Below are positions 44,951-54,216 of a stretch of DNA of 64,000 bases, in pieces. The notes below the pieces were generated by a model. It was not told the origin of the DNA. It saw nothing but the letters and a program-made list of their open reading frames with translations, and did not search any database. This stretch comes from Pararheinheimera marina (GTDB lineage Bacteria > Pseudomonadota > Gammaproteobacteria > Enterobacterales > Alteromonadaceae), in contig NZ_JBHSGB010000003.1 of assembly GCF_042654345.1 (NCBI RefSeq), positions 1 to 64,000 on the forward strand. The letters run 5' to 3'. Position 1 is the first letter of the stretch; the number at the start of each line of letters is the position of its first letter. Position numbers and translations under genes: made by a program.

Positions 44951-45769
44951 TCAAACTTCACGATCGGCAATAAACTGTAGGCCATACATTTCAATCATCC
45001 GTTGATTTTCCTTCTCTGCGACCCGTAAATATTGCTGCTCAGCGATAAGCGAGGCTGCATCTTTATCTAGCACCACAATGGCGTGTTCATGCATTTGCAG
45101 AATTGAGGCAGGACAATAGGCAGATACAGGGCCGCACACCATTTGTCTGACTGCTTCAGCCTTGGCTTTTCCCGTCGCGATTAAAAGGACATAACGAGCA
45201 TCCATAATGGTTGCAATCCCCATCGTCATCGCCATGGTTGGCTGTATTTCTCCCGGTACAAATAACCGGCTGTTATCACTGAGGGTTTGCGCGGTCAGTG
45301 TCTTTAAGCGGGTCCGTGACGCCAGGCTGGACGTTGGTTCGTTAAAACCAATATGACCGTTACTGCCAATGCCGAGGATTTGCAAGTCAATGCCTCCGGC
45401 TGCCGCAATTCGTTGTTCATACTCCAGACCAACCCGACGTGGATTCTGCCCGTCAAAACATACCGGCAAATGAGTATTTTGCCGGTCGATATCAACATGG
45501 TTAAACAACTGATGTTGCATAAAACTGCGATAACTTTGTGGATGCTCTGGCGCAATATCAAAGTACTCATCCAGATTAAAGGTCGTGCAGCTTGCAAAAC
45601 TAATCTGCTTTTGCTGATAAAGCCTGATCAGCTGCTGATAAAGGCAAATCGGTGTGGTGCCTGTCGCAAGCCCAAGCACCGGTCGCTTTTTTTGCACCAG
45701 TAAGGCCTGCACCCATTTTGCCGCTTCACGCGCCGCGTGGTCAGCATCATCACAAAGTACTATTTGCAT
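44951..45769 (-). CDS. nagB: Glucosamine-6-phosphate deaminase
   Basis: This 272-residue enzyme converts GlcN-6-phosphate to fructose-6-phosphate and ammonia, the last step of sialic acid breakdown. Marks: GLATGTTP (phosphate loop, about 34-41), FNLDEYF with the catalytic Asp (about 64-70), and GIGSNGHIGFNEP (about 130-142). It is the last gene of the minus-strand operon, 39 bp after nanK. Confidence 0.94.
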   Translation of the reverse strand: MQIVLCDDADHAAREAAKWVQALLVQKKRPVLGLATGTTPICLYQQLIRLYQQKQISFASCTTFNLDEYFDIAPEHPQSYRSFMQHQLFNHVDIDRQNTHLPVCFDGQNPRRVGLEYEQRIAAAGGIDLQILGIGSNGHIGFNEPTSSLASRTRLKTLTAQTLSDNSRLFVPGEIQPTMAMTMGIATIMDARYVLLIATGKAKAEAVRQMVCGPVSAYCPASILQMHEHAIVVLDKDAASLIAEQQYLRVAEKENQRMIEMYGLQFIADREV

Positions 45770-45808
45770 TTCTTTCTCTCGGATTACGCTCTCTCAAGCA
45801 TTGCAGCT

Positions 45809-46711
45809 TTAATGCTGTAAATCAGCCAGTTCCTGTTCACATTGTGAATACCAATACACACCCCAAGCATCTGCATCACTTCCATCATCTGGCTTTAGTA
45901 AAGTAACCTGGTAAATAGGCGGCAGTTTTGACAGCTTTTGTTGCACTAAATGGAATAGCGCAGAGACACCAACACTACCGCCCACCACAACATACTGGCA
46001 GCCGGTCCACGCCTTCGCATTGGCAATTAGAGAGGTCAGCGCTGTTGCTGCTTCATCTAAAAGTTTCTCCAGCGCCGGCTCGTGGTCGCGCAAGACAAAT
46101 ACCTCAGCGGTCGAGACAGGACGACCGAGCAACAAGCTCGCCCGCTTTGCTATCGCAGTGCCTGAAGCGAGGGCTTCCACGCAATTATCGCGACCACAAT
46201 GACAACGAACCGGCTCTCCATCATGTGGCACAGTCACATGGCCAAGATGCGCACAAAATCCGTCATCGCTCTGCACCAGTTGGCCATTTTGCATGATGCC
46301 GCCACCAACCCCCGTTGACACCGTGATATAGACTAGGGATTCTGTTTTGTTGGAAAAGAACCCCTTTCTTTTTAGCGTTACAAACTCTGCAAAGGCGGCT
46401 GCCGCGGCGTCATTAATGATAGTTAATGGTAACTTAAACAATTGGCGCAGCTGTTGCTGCAGTGGAAGTTGTTGTTTTGCAGACAAAAAACCAACTACTT
46501 CCCGTTGAACCTGTCCGGTGCAGGCTATCGCCAGGTGATCTGCCTGTTCCACCCATCCGGAGCAAAGTTGATACAAACACTCCGCCAAGCCATGCAGATT
46601 GCTATGGATCACCGAATCAACTTTACGACGCTCAATGACTGCTCCATCTTGAATCAATAGTGCGGAAATCTTGGTGCCACCAACATCGATGGCGATTGTG
46701 GTGCTAGTCAT
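45809..46711 (-). CDS. nanK: N-acetylmannosamine kinase (ROK family)
   Basis: This 300-residue kinase phosphorylates ManNAc. It shows the ATP loop IDVGGTKISALL (about 7-18), the family's TVSTGVGGGI (about 130-139) and the zinc motif CHCGRDNCVE (about 170-179). Start overlaps the nanE stop by 4 bases (coupled translation). Confidence 0.92.
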   Translation of the reverse strand: MTSTTIAIDVGGTKISALLIQDGAVIERRKVDSVIHSNLHGLAECLYQLCSGWVEQADHLAIACTGQVQREVVGFLSAKQQLPLQQQLRQLFKLPLTIINDAAAAAFAEFVTLKRKGFFSNKTESLVYITVSTGVGGGIMQNGQLVQSDDGFCAHLGHVTVPHDGEPVRCHCGRDNCVEALASGTAIAKRASLLLGRPVSTAEVFVLRDHEPALEKLLDEAATALTSLIANAKAWTGCQYVVVGGSVGVSALFHLVQQKLSKLPPIYQVTLLKPDDGSDADAWGVYWYSQCEQELADLQH

Positions 46712-47406
46712 CGTGATACGCTTTCCACACTTTGGGCAAACCAGCCGGTGATATGTTCTATGCGGGTCACGGCCGACCCCACAGTCACGGACATCGCCCC
46801 CAACTCAATCGCTTGCGCAGCAAGTTGCGGAGAGTTATAGCGGCCTTCGGCAATGACATGTAAGCCCTTAGCTGATAACTCTCGCACCAGCTCAAAATCT
46901 GGTTCCGCCGGCGTATGTTCTCCCAGATAACCTGACAATGTCGTGCCGATAAAAGTGCAGCCTTGCGCTGCTAACGCGACGCCTGTGGCAACATCAGCGC
47001 AATCAGCCATCGCAATACAACCAAGTTGATGGATAGAGGCTAACAAACGAGGAGCCGCCACAGGCCGTACCCGGTCTGTGCCATCAAAGGCAATAATCAC
47101 TGCCCCTGCATCTGCCAGCGCCTTCACATCTTCCAGATAAGGGGTGATCCGGACCGGACTCTCTGTCAGGTCGCGCTTAATGATGCCAACAATCGGCACC
47201 TGGCAGTGCTGAGCCACCAAACGGACTCGTTTTGCCCCTTCAATTCGCAGACCTTTGGCGCCACCGGCAACAGCGGCCAGCGCCATCGCAAGGACAATAT
47301 CGTCACGGTCCATCGGGCTATCCGGGACGGGCTGACAGGACACAATCAGACTCTGGTCCAGTGTTGCTAATAATTGTTGTTCCAACTCTGTATTTTTAAA
47401 TGTCAT
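46708..47406 (-). CDS. nanE: N-acetylmannosamine-6-phosphate 2-epimerase
   Basis: This 232-residue TIM-barrel enzyme turns ManNAc-6-phosphate into GlcNAc-6-phosphate for NagA. Marks: CQPVPDSPMD near the start, VPIVGIIKRD (about 70-79), FDGTDRVRP (about 105), ADCAD, and VIAEGRYNSP (about 188). Overlaps the transporter gene by 4 bases and nanK by 4. Confidence 0.93.
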   Translation of the reverse strand: MTFKNTELEQQLLATLDQSLIVSCQPVPDSPMDRDDIVLAMALAAVAGGAKGLRIEGAKRVRLVAQHCQVPIVGIIKRDLTESPVRITPYLEDVKALADAGAVIIAFDGTDRVRPVAAPRLLASIHQLGCIAMADCADVATGVALAAQGCTFIGTTLSGYLGEHTPAEPDFELVRELSAKGLHVIAEGRYNSPQLAAQAIELGAMSVTVGSAVTRIEHITGWFAQSVESVSR

Positions 47407-49889
47407 ACCTGCCTCGCCGAAGATTGCTGCTGTGTGTCAGAAACACCTGATAACTCTGATTTTTCTGTTTGCATCGTAAACAGGGTCAAACCAGTTAAAT
47501 CTTTGTTTGGCCCTTTGAAAACCAGGCTCGATAAGTAGCCAATGACGACGCAGGAAACGATGCCAATAGTGCAGTACAAGTAGCCGTTCGCCAGATTGAA
47601 CTTCCAGCACAGCACCATAATGGCAACACCGACGGTCAAGCCGACCACTGCGCCACTTGTATTTGCGCGCTGAGTCACAACACCTAATACAAACAACCCG
47701 CCCAAAGCCCCCATAAACATGCCAATAATGACAAAGTAGGTATCCATCAAAGAGCGAATTGCCGGGTCAATAAATATCAATCCCACTAAAGTTCCGAGCA
47801 CACCGATGATAAATGTCAGCCACTGAGCCGTGCGCATGTAACCTTTTTCAGTCTTCACCCAATTAAACGGTCTTACGAAATCTGTCACCAGGGTTGTCGC
47901 GATGGAATTGATACTGGTCGAAACCGTCGACTGTGCGGCGGCAAAAATACCCGCGACAATCAACCCGGCAAGGCCTGCAGGTAGTTGAGTTGCGATAAAG
48001 GTTGGGAAGATCTGGTCAATTTGTTTGGTCGGATCTAACTGTTCTGGATGTGCCTGATAAAACAAATACAAGCCAGTGCCGATGCAAAAAAACAGGACAG
48101 AGGCAGGGGCCGCGATAATCGCATTGGTCCAAATTGATTTTTTTGCGGCGGCAGGATCAGGGGTAACCATGTAGCGCTGCACAATGGCCTGATCTGCTGT
48201 ATAGCTCGAAAGGTTTTGGCCAATGCCACCGAGGACAATCACCCACAAGGACAGGGTCGTAATACTGTTCGCACTAAAATCTGCATCAAATAACGTAAAC
48301 TTGTTATCAGAGAACCCTACAGTGACAAATTCCGCTAAGCCTCCGTCAACTCCTGACACCAGCACAACAAAACAAACCACAGCACCCAATAACAAAATCA
48401 CCGTTTGCAGAGTATCGGTCCAAATCACCGCTTCAATGCCGCCAAGAGTGCAGTACAGCAAGCACAGCACGCCCATCAACAACACACTTTCAGAGGCTGT
48501 CAAAGGTGTGACAGCAGCAAGAGCCAGTGCGGTCAGCGCCATCACAACCCCCATCCGGCTCAAATGAAATAGGGTAAAGAGTGCACTGGCGAAGAGTCGG
48601 ACCACCATGTTAAATCGTTTAGATAAATACTCGTAAGCGCTGGTCGCATCGATTTGACGAAAAAACGGCACTGCAACATACACGGCGATGGGTGCAACCG
48701 CGACAATCGTTAAAATCCCGATTAATAAAACCCAATCAGTTTGATAAACAATGGCCGGCAACGCCATATAAGTGAGAGAGCTCAGCATTGTGGCGTAAAT
48801 AGAGCAAGCCGCCGCCCACCAGGGAATGGATTGTCCCCCACGGAAGAAATCATTGGTGTCATTGTTTTTCTTCATAAAGTAGAGGCCAAGCAAGACAACC
48901 CCAACCAAATAAAGCGTGAGCACCAGCATATTTAACCAGCCAAATTCGTGGCCATTTCCTGCGATAACAGCTTTGTTAAGGCGAATATCACCGTCTTCAT
49001 AGGTCAAATAAGTTAATGTCTGATGAGCCCACAAATCCGCCAGGATTGTGCCTTTTAGTGGCTCAGCCTGTTCATAAGAAGCCCAAGACCGGGTAATGGT
49101 GTTGTAGTGAAAAGTTGCGCCTTTCTCAGATACAGCTAGTAAATGTGCTTGGCCTAACGGATATAGACTTTTGATAATGACCTGCGGTTCATTGAGCGTT
49201 TTTAGTACTGACCATTCAGCGTTCTGCAGACTCAAATCATAAACCCAAGTAGACGATTGCTGCGCATTCAAATGGGCATAAAGCTTATTGCCACGCCCAT
49301 CGTGCTGAACTGCAAGAGTAATGTCTTTAGTGTCTTGAATGCTTGGCGCCGCCAGCTCTACCCAGCCGGATTTCTGCTCTTCAGCCAAAACCAGTTTTAA
49401 AAAACGCAGTTTGTCAGCCGATTTAAACAGAACATATAAATGGTCTTTGAATACTAATGCTGCGAGCTGAGCCGGAACCTCTGGTAAGTCAGGTAAAGCA
49501 GTAGAACTGACGGAAAGAGCATCAGCCAAGACCTGTAGCCGATTCACCATAGATGTATTCACACCATCTATTTTCCCGCCAATCAGAATAATTTGATTCT
49601 GATATACCACTGATGCGGCATAAGGTCTGACCGCTTTATTGTCAGGCAATATCACCGGCTGTACTGTTTTACCATCCAGCAGGTATAGCATCTGTTGCGG
49701 TTGCGAATGTAGACCCGGCAGCAAAACCATCTGTTCTTGTTGCTGAGCAAGACTGGCGCCAGCTCCGACAAACACATTTTGTAAAGTACTGGCCTGGTCG
49801 TTTTTCCATTCTAAAAAATTACTGGCGAGCACTTGGGGAGAGCTGATGAGTAACCACACTCCCACAAGTAGCACTAAGAATTTTCGCAT
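47403..49889 (-). CDS. Fusion of periplasmic Kelch mutarotase-like domain and SSS sialic acid symporter
   Basis: This protein of 828 residues starts with a signal peptide (KFLVLLVGVWLLISS), followed by about 300 residues with Kelch-like blades (PYAASVVYQNQIILIGGKI and others; blades are weaker than in NanM). About 320-815 is a sodium:solute symporter with some 13-14 helices; the first is about LVLTLYLVGVVLLGLYFM, and SIYATMLSSLTYMALP and AAQSTVSTSINS carry the family's Na+-site pattern. A mutarotase tethered to the transporter mouth would feed it the right anomer. ATG at 49889 is preferred (GGTGG upstream, signal peptide begins); a TTG at 49901 is in frame. It leads the operon with nanE, nanK and nagB. 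Substrate by context. Confidence 0.87.
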   Translation of the reverse strand: MRKFLVLLVGVWLLISSPQVLASNFLEWKNDQASTLQNVFVGAGASLAQQQEQMVLLPGLHSQPQQMLYLLDGKTVQPVILPDNKAVRPYAASVVYQNQIILIGGKIDGVNTSMVNRLQVLADALSVSSTALPDLPEVPAQLAALVFKDHLYVLFKSADKLRFLKLVLAEEQKSGWVELAAPSIQDTKDITLAVQHDGRGNKLYAHLNAQQSSTWVYDLSLQNAEWSVLKTLNEPQVIIKSLYPLGQAHLLAVSEKGATFHYNTITRSWASYEQAEPLKGTILADLWAHQTLTYLTYEDGDIRLNKAVIAGNGHEFGWLNMLVLTLYLVGVVLLGLYFMKKNNDTNDFFRGGQSIPWWAAACSIYATMLSSLTYMALPAIVYQTDWVLLIGILTIVAVAPIAVYVAVPFFRQIDATSAYEYLSKRFNMVVRLFASALFTLFHLSRMGVVMALTALALAAVTPLTASESVLLMGVLCLLYCTLGGIEAVIWTDTLQTVILLLGAVVCFVVLVSGVDGGLAEFVTVGFSDNKFTLFDADFSANSITTLSLWVIVLGGIGQNLSSYTADQAIVQRYMVTPDPAAAKKSIWTNAIIAAPASVLFFCIGTGLYLFYQAHPEQLDPTKQIDQIFPTFIATQLPAGLAGLIVAGIFAAAQSTVSTSINSIATTLVTDFVRPFNWVKTEKGYMRTAQWLTFIIGVLGTLVGLIFIDPAIRSLMDTYFVIIGMFMGALGGLFVLGVVTQRANTSGAVVGLTVGVAIMVLCWKFNLANGYLYCTIGIVSCVVIGYLSSLVFKGPNKDLTGLTLFTMQTEKSELSGVSDTQQQSSARQV

Positions 49890-49913
49890 TGCATCCACCA
49901 ATCAATCATACTG

Positions 49914-49932
49914 TATACCTGTTATACCACTA
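49914..49932 (-). promoter_or_regulatory. NanR-type operator before the transporter operon
   Basis: TATACCTGTTATACCACTA (top strand), about 25 bp before the ATG of the transporter gene. It matches the copies before the sialidase and receptors. Confidence 0.8.
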
Positions 49933-50024
49933 TGATTGGGTGAATTCTAGTCAGAATGTCGGAACAGAAGAAAAAAACAGAAAAGTAACGCGACCTGGCG
50001 ATCGCGTCAGAGCAGTTGTGGTGA

Positions 50025-50732
50025 TTAGCTACCGTAAATCTTGTCGAACACGTAATCGACGTGTTGGCTTAATGCTCTATCCGCGCCTTCGACATCACGC
50101 TTTTTAATGCACTCGACGATAGCCGCGTGATCTTCAAAGCTACGCATATTCAATTCTTCGGTATTTATCGGATCAGGCCGGGAGACGATGACCCAGTCCA
50201 CCAGCGCCTGATGTATTGCCAAAAACAATGGATTACCTGGGATAGAGGCAATTACGCGATGAAAATAGATATCCGTCTTTTTGAAGACAGGGTTATTGCT
50301 GATAGCGTTTTGATTGAGTTTTAACGCCTTTTCCAACTCCGCAATTTGCTCGTCAGTCGCATACTCAGCGGCGTATCGCACCAAACTTGATTCAAAGAAT
50401 TTACGAAGTTGGTCAAAGTACTGCAGACCATTGGGTTGCGCCAGGAAGTCTTTTGACATGCCAGACAGTTCAGAAATGATGGTGTCAGCCGAAGGACGGG
50501 TTACCCGGGTCCGCTCACCGCTGGCAATGCGGACTAGGCCTTTGCGGGCCAGCGCAGATAATGCATCACGAATTGAAGGACGCCCTACCCCGAATGCTTC
50601 CATCAGATCCCGTTCGGACGGCAGTGCTTCACCTTCAGCCAGCTCGCCACGCCGGATCATCTGCTCTAATTCTTCTTCGACTTTTTCAGACAATTTTTTC
50701 TTTGTCACAATCTGTTTAATGCTCAGAGGCAT
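50025..50732 (-). CDS. nanR: GntR/FadR-family repressor of sialic acid genes (NanR)
   Basis: This 235-residue regulator has an N-terminal winged helix (about 10-80, LPSERDLMEAFGVGRPSIRDALSAL) and a FadR-type helical effector domain (about 100-230) with D and His ligands (DIYFHRVIA; H in SFEDHAAIV; SQHVD) for metal and sialic acid. By analogy with E. coli NanR it binds GGTATA repeats and is released by Neu5Ac. Six such sites lie in this cluster, one before its own gene. GAAGGA precedes the ATG. Confidence 0.9.
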   Translation of the reverse strand: MPLSIKQIVTKKKLSEKVEEELEQMIRRGELAEGEALPSERDLMEAFGVGRPSIRDALSALARKGLVRIASGERTRVTRPSADTIISELSGMSKDFLAQPNGLQYFDQLRKFFESSLVRYAAEYATDEQIAELEKALKLNQNAISNNPVFKKTDIYFHRVIASIPGNPLFLAIHQALVDWVIVSRPDPINTEELNMRSFEDHAAIVECIKKRDVEGADRALSQHVDYVFDKIYGS

Positions 50733-50770
50733 GGTGCTTCCTTCTATCGCTAAACGTTCACCTATTGCGC

Positions 50771-50783
50771 TATTATACCATTA
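50771..50783 (-). promoter_or_regulatory. Partial NanR operator before nanR
   Basis: TATTATACCATTA, sharing the TTATACCA core of the other sites but lacking the CCTG half. It lies about 40 bp before the nanR start; autoregulation is likely. Confidence 0.6.
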
Positions 50784-50934
50784 TATCGGATATTCTGATT
50801 AGCATTGTACCGAATAAGAAAAATTTCACATTTGGACAGCAATTAATCAGCTTCAGACGACTTTATATCCTCTTCACCCAATGGGGATAGTTTTTTTAAC
50901 CAGAGTTTCATGCTATATGCCACTGGCTATACAG

Positions 50935-50948
50935 CTGTCATACCATTA
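50935..50948 (+). promoter_or_regulatory. Partial NanR operator before the alpha/beta hydrolase
   Basis: CTGTCATACCATTA differs from the CTGTTATACCATTA form by one base. It ends 12 bp before the start codon and overlaps the ribosome site region (AGGAG at 50949). Confidence 0.65.
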
Positions 50949-50960
50949 GGAGTTTAGACT

Positions 50961-51809
50961 GTGTCTGTAGTTCACTTGGATGAGAAATTAACGTCAATCA
51001 GGATCCATTATGGTATCGGATCGGAACATTTTGTTGATCTCTATTTACCCAAGCAACAAAGACAACTGAATGGCTTGTCCCCAGTTATCATCCTCATTCA
51101 TGGCGGCTATTGGAAAGACAACCATGACTTAAACAGCTACGCCACCTCCATGCTGATACCAGAGCTTGTTGCTGCTGGTTGGTCGGTTTGGAATATAGAA
51201 TATCGACGCATGGATAGTGTCGGAGCCAATATCAAAGCCCCATGGCCGAGTGTGTTTGCTGATGTCGCATCAGCCGTCGATTCGCTGCGGCTATTTGCCG
51301 AAGCATATGCATTAGACATGCATAATATATCCGTGATCGGCCACTCAGCTGGTGGCTGTCTTGCCATGTGGGCGGCGAGCAGACGGCAAATACCTGTCAC
51401 CAGCCCGTTGTTCGCATCAAACCCACTGCTGATCCATAACGCGATATCTGTTGGTGGTGTTCTCAGCCTGACACACCCGGAAGACCTGTCTCAGCCAGAA
51501 CAAATTTTACGATTAATGGGAGGTTCTGCCTCAGATTGGCCAGAGCGATATCACTCCTGTGATCCAGCTCAGCTTTGTGACCCATCAGTTCGCACCCTGA
51601 TCATCCATGGTGAAAAAGACGAAACAGTCCACGTGAACCAAGCCAGACGCTACTTTGAGAATGCGCCGAAAAATTATGAGCTAGAGCTCTGGCCCGATGC
51701 TGATCACTTTTCGATCTTGCCTCACGAAGGGAAATGGAATCATCATCATTGGATGTTTTTGAAACAGAAAATCAATACTTTCCTAAACCACAAGTCAGAC
51801 GTCAATTAG
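50961..51809 (+). CDS. Alpha/beta hydrolase of the sialic acid regulon, candidate sialate O-acetylesterase
   Basis: This 282-residue cytoplasmic esterase/lipase-type protein has an oxyanion loop HGGYW (about 47-51), nucleophile GHSAGG (about 132-137), an acid Asp in HGEKDETV (about 220) and His in ADHFS (about 254). It resembles arylformamidase-like and BD-FAE-type enzymes. GTG at 50961 has AGGAG 8 bases upstream. A near-perfect NanR site directly precedes it, and no SGNH-type NanS is seen in the cluster, so it may remove O-acetyl groups from sialic acids. The reaction is inference. Confidence 0.75.
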   Translation: MSVVHLDEKLTSIRIHYGIGSEHFVDLYLPKQQRQLNGLSPVIILIHGGYWKDNHDLNSYATSMLIPELVAAGWSVWNIEYRRMDSVGANIKAPWPSVFADVASAVDSLRLFAEAYALDMHNISVIGHSAGGCLAMWAASRRQIPVTSPLFASNPLLIHNAISVGGVLSLTHPEDLSQPEQILRLMGGSASDWPERYHSCDPAQLCDPSVRTLIIHGEKDETVHVNQARRYFENAPKNYELELWPDADHFSILPHEGKWNHHHWMFLKQKINTFLNHKSDVN

Positions 51810-51932
51810 ACGTCATTGACGCAGTAATACGAATAAGAAATTCGGTATGTATCAATCAAACCGCGAGAGCAAGCTGCAGAAAATATTCAACGGATTAGCC
51901 GTCGTGTTTTTAGATTCCTCAAGCGAAATCAC

Positions 51933-52595
51933 CTAATTATGGATAATAGGTAGGCAATCGGTAAAACGCCAATGCATCTCTCGAACTGGTGACATTGCTT
52001 CTTCGATGCCGATTAAAATCGATAGCATTTGTAAATTGATAGCCGCGACTGCATTACTGTTGCGAAGAGAATCATATATCGACTTGGGTTTATAACCGGC
52101 CCCGTTACCAACTAAAGCCATTAGCCCGCCATGAGTGAAGCTATTCAACGCGATGTTATTGATCTCTCTGTAAGATTTGAGTTGTGACAGAATTTGTGCG
52201 GGTGCTTCTGAACGTTCAAGCGCTTTAAACATATCGGCTAACATGGGCGGCTCAAATTTCTTTAGCTCGTCTACTCCAACGTTGCCCAAAGATCCGACCT
52301 TGCTTAACCAGACATCCGTATCGGTATACATCAGCCAAAAACCACGAATCAAACACTCGAACTGAGGCCTCATCAGAGCAAATCCGGAAGACACTAGCCC
52401 CAAATCCACCAATTTAAGTAACGAATAACCATGCTCAAATGACAACACACCAGACTGAAAGGCAGCATTGTACTTGGGACCCGGTATCGACCCTATTTGA
52501 TGCAATTGATCGATATGCGATGCCATAAATTCATACATTTCGGAACTGCGTGACAAAAGCAGTCTTAGTTCAGATTCATACATAAACGCTGGCAC
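51933..52595 (-). CDS. DUF5677/DUF6988-like protein of unknown function
   Basis: This 220-residue, all-helical soluble protein contains LSFEHGYSLLKLVDLGLVSSGFALMRPQFE (about 51-80), which matches the conserved core I associate with DUF5677/DUF6988 proteins, and SFTHGG (about 152-157). Such proteins occur singly in accessory regions. It stands alone on the minus strand between the sialic acid cluster and the recombinase modules. No catalytic role can be stated. Confidence 0.6.
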   Translation of the reverse strand: MPAFMYESELRLLLSRSSEMYEFMASHIDQLHQIGSIPGPKYNAAFQSGVLSFEHGYSLLKLVDLGLVSSGFALMRPQFECLIRGFWLMYTDTDVWLSKVGSLGNVGVDELKKFEPPMLADMFKALERSEAPAQILSQLKSYREINNIALNSFTHGGLMALVGNGAGYKPKSIYDSLRNSNAVAAINLQMLSILIGIEEAMSPVREMHWRFTDCLPIIHN

Positions 52596-52772
52596 TGTAA
52601 ACTTTAAAAACTCAATATGCCTGAAATTTGAGGAAAATTGTTTAACTCAAGACTGTCTAAAGAATTAGTCAGGATTCATTCGAGCCGCAATTCTATTCCC
52701 CAAACACTGGTTCTCCCCCGTCCGCTTTGCTAAATTCGATACACAAACAGACTTTTATCCACGACAGGGCTT

Positions 52773-53273
52773 ATGCAGTTAACCACCGTGCCATTTGAGA
52801 TGTTGGCAGGGCTTCACCCTAAACTCAGCGAACAAACCAAAAAGACCAGTCAGTTAATGTATTCGGCAACTATCGCTGACTTTTCAGTCGATAGTCTCGA
52901 GACCCTTCTCGGGCTTTACCCAATCCATGTGGTTCAACAAAAAGACGAAGCGAACTATTGGGTTATCGCTGGTCTGCGGCAATTCGAGTTGCTGTCTGTG
53001 TTTCATGCGAAAAATGCCGCATCCGAAACTGTGGCAAAAGCCGACCAGCTAGCCAGTATTCCAGTGGTCGTGCACGATAAAAGCACAACTAAACACATCC
53101 AACAGCTTGCTGCAATTGATGTTGCCGGCAGTGCGATTCTGTTTTCATTGGGCACCAAAGTAGCCGCTCAACTGGACTTAATCAGAGAAAACTTACCGGA
53201 GGAGATTGTGCATCAGTTTCCCAAGTTCAGCTCTGCCCGACGTTTGTCAGACCGCAAGAGCCGCAAGGATTAA
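52773..53273 (+). CDS. ParB-like small protein, module copy 1
   Basis: This 166-residue protein shares its course with the one at 57788-58348: HPKLSxxxKxxSxLMY near the start, LYPIHVV, a ParB/Srx-like core V(I/V)AGLRQFELLSVF (about 71-84; compare the AG-x-RR of ParB), and the end block VAGSAILFSLGTKVAAQLDLIRE (about 124-146) with FPKFSSARRLSDR. ParB N-domains bind CTP and DNA-borne partners; that function here is inference. The next gene starts (TTG) 6 bp after its stop, exactly as in copy 2. Its partner gene is truncated, so this copy is probably orphaned. Confidence 0.7.
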   Translation: MQLTTVPFEMLAGLHPKLSEQTKKTSQLMYSATIADFSVDSLETLLGLYPIHVVQQKDEANYWVIAGLRQFELLSVFHAKNAASETVAKADQLASIPVVVHDKSTTKHIQQLAAIDVAGSAILFSLGTKVAAQLDLIRENLPEEIVHQFPKFSSARRLSDRKSRKD

Positions 53274-53279
53274 ACGCCG

Positions 53280-54216
53280 TTGTACCTTACCGAGTTTGAT
53301 GAAGTTTTTGCATTAATGGACATCTCGGATAGTGAGCGGATCCAATACGCCGAATTTTTGCGGCACCTGAATACTCCACCTGACATGAGAAGATTGGCTG
53401 GCGTACTGAAAAACTTTATTGCCACCTATAGCGATGCCTGGCTGGAAGACATTAGCCTCAATGCAAATGTTGTAGAGCATACCCATCAATGGCTGGAATT
53501 GGCCGAAACTCTGGAAGAAAAATTACCGTCAGCTCGCAAGTATCGGCGTCATCCCGGTAAAAGAGGTTTGCAGACTTTATTCCGCGGCAGCTTTACACAC
53601 TATCCGTTTTATTCAATCCATTACATTTTAAGTATTGATAATGCAGATTTTTTTAAATGGCTGCGGCAAGTCTTGTTTGTGCTGCCGTTTCTTATGCAGG
53701 GTCGCATCCGGGATACCCAGCGATTTATGGCCTACGAATATAAATTTGTGGGCCTTTTTTTTCGGGAAATGACGATTAATGAACAGGCTTTGCAGTGGTT
53801 AAGACAAAAAGACTGCTCAGCATGTAAGAACATTCGTTGTTTTATTGGCTGGCTCTACGAGTATCGCGCATATTTTCGTAAGAACCACACACTTACCTAC
53901 GCCGAACTTCAGAGAGCAGGAGAAAAATCCAGCACAGACCCAAGGGAAAGAGTGATTGCGCTCTACCATGAAATAACTCGCGTCATTAAAACTCTCGAAA
54001 TCCTTATCGGATATCAGAAAAAGCGCCGTGGTAGCGGTATCCGGGATAGGCGTCCGTCCGGGCATTCACGAGTTGATGGAGACATTCCAAGATACGGTGT
54101 CACAGCGCTTGAAAGTGACCTTCTCATCCAAATTGAAACGTTGCCCGATGAAGCAGAGCAATTGCTTTATTCGGTACTACAGCCGGAACTTGATGATGAA
54201 CTGGTTGATGCCGGTG
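53280..54216 (+). pseudogene. Truncated tyrosine-recombinase-fold gene, module copy 1
   Basis: It encodes about 312 residues, matching the N-terminal third of the 832-residue protein at 58355-60853: LNTPPDMRRLAGVLKNF, WLRQVLFVLPFLMQG, KDCSACKNIRCFIGWLYEYRAY, GVTALESDLLIQIETLP and LQPELDDELVDAG align throughout. Similarity stops after VDAG, where the homologue continues EEIFEQQ; the IS3-type left end begins there. The frame then meets TAG within the IS at 54219. The catalytic region is lost. TTG start with the same 6-bp spacing to the ParB-like gene as copy 2. Confidence 0.82.

Noticed and set aside
50961..51809. Naming the hydrolase nanS
   Set aside because: NanS is an SGNH-fold enzyme; this one has the GHSAGG alpha/beta hydrolase fold, so only a functional analogy can be proposed.
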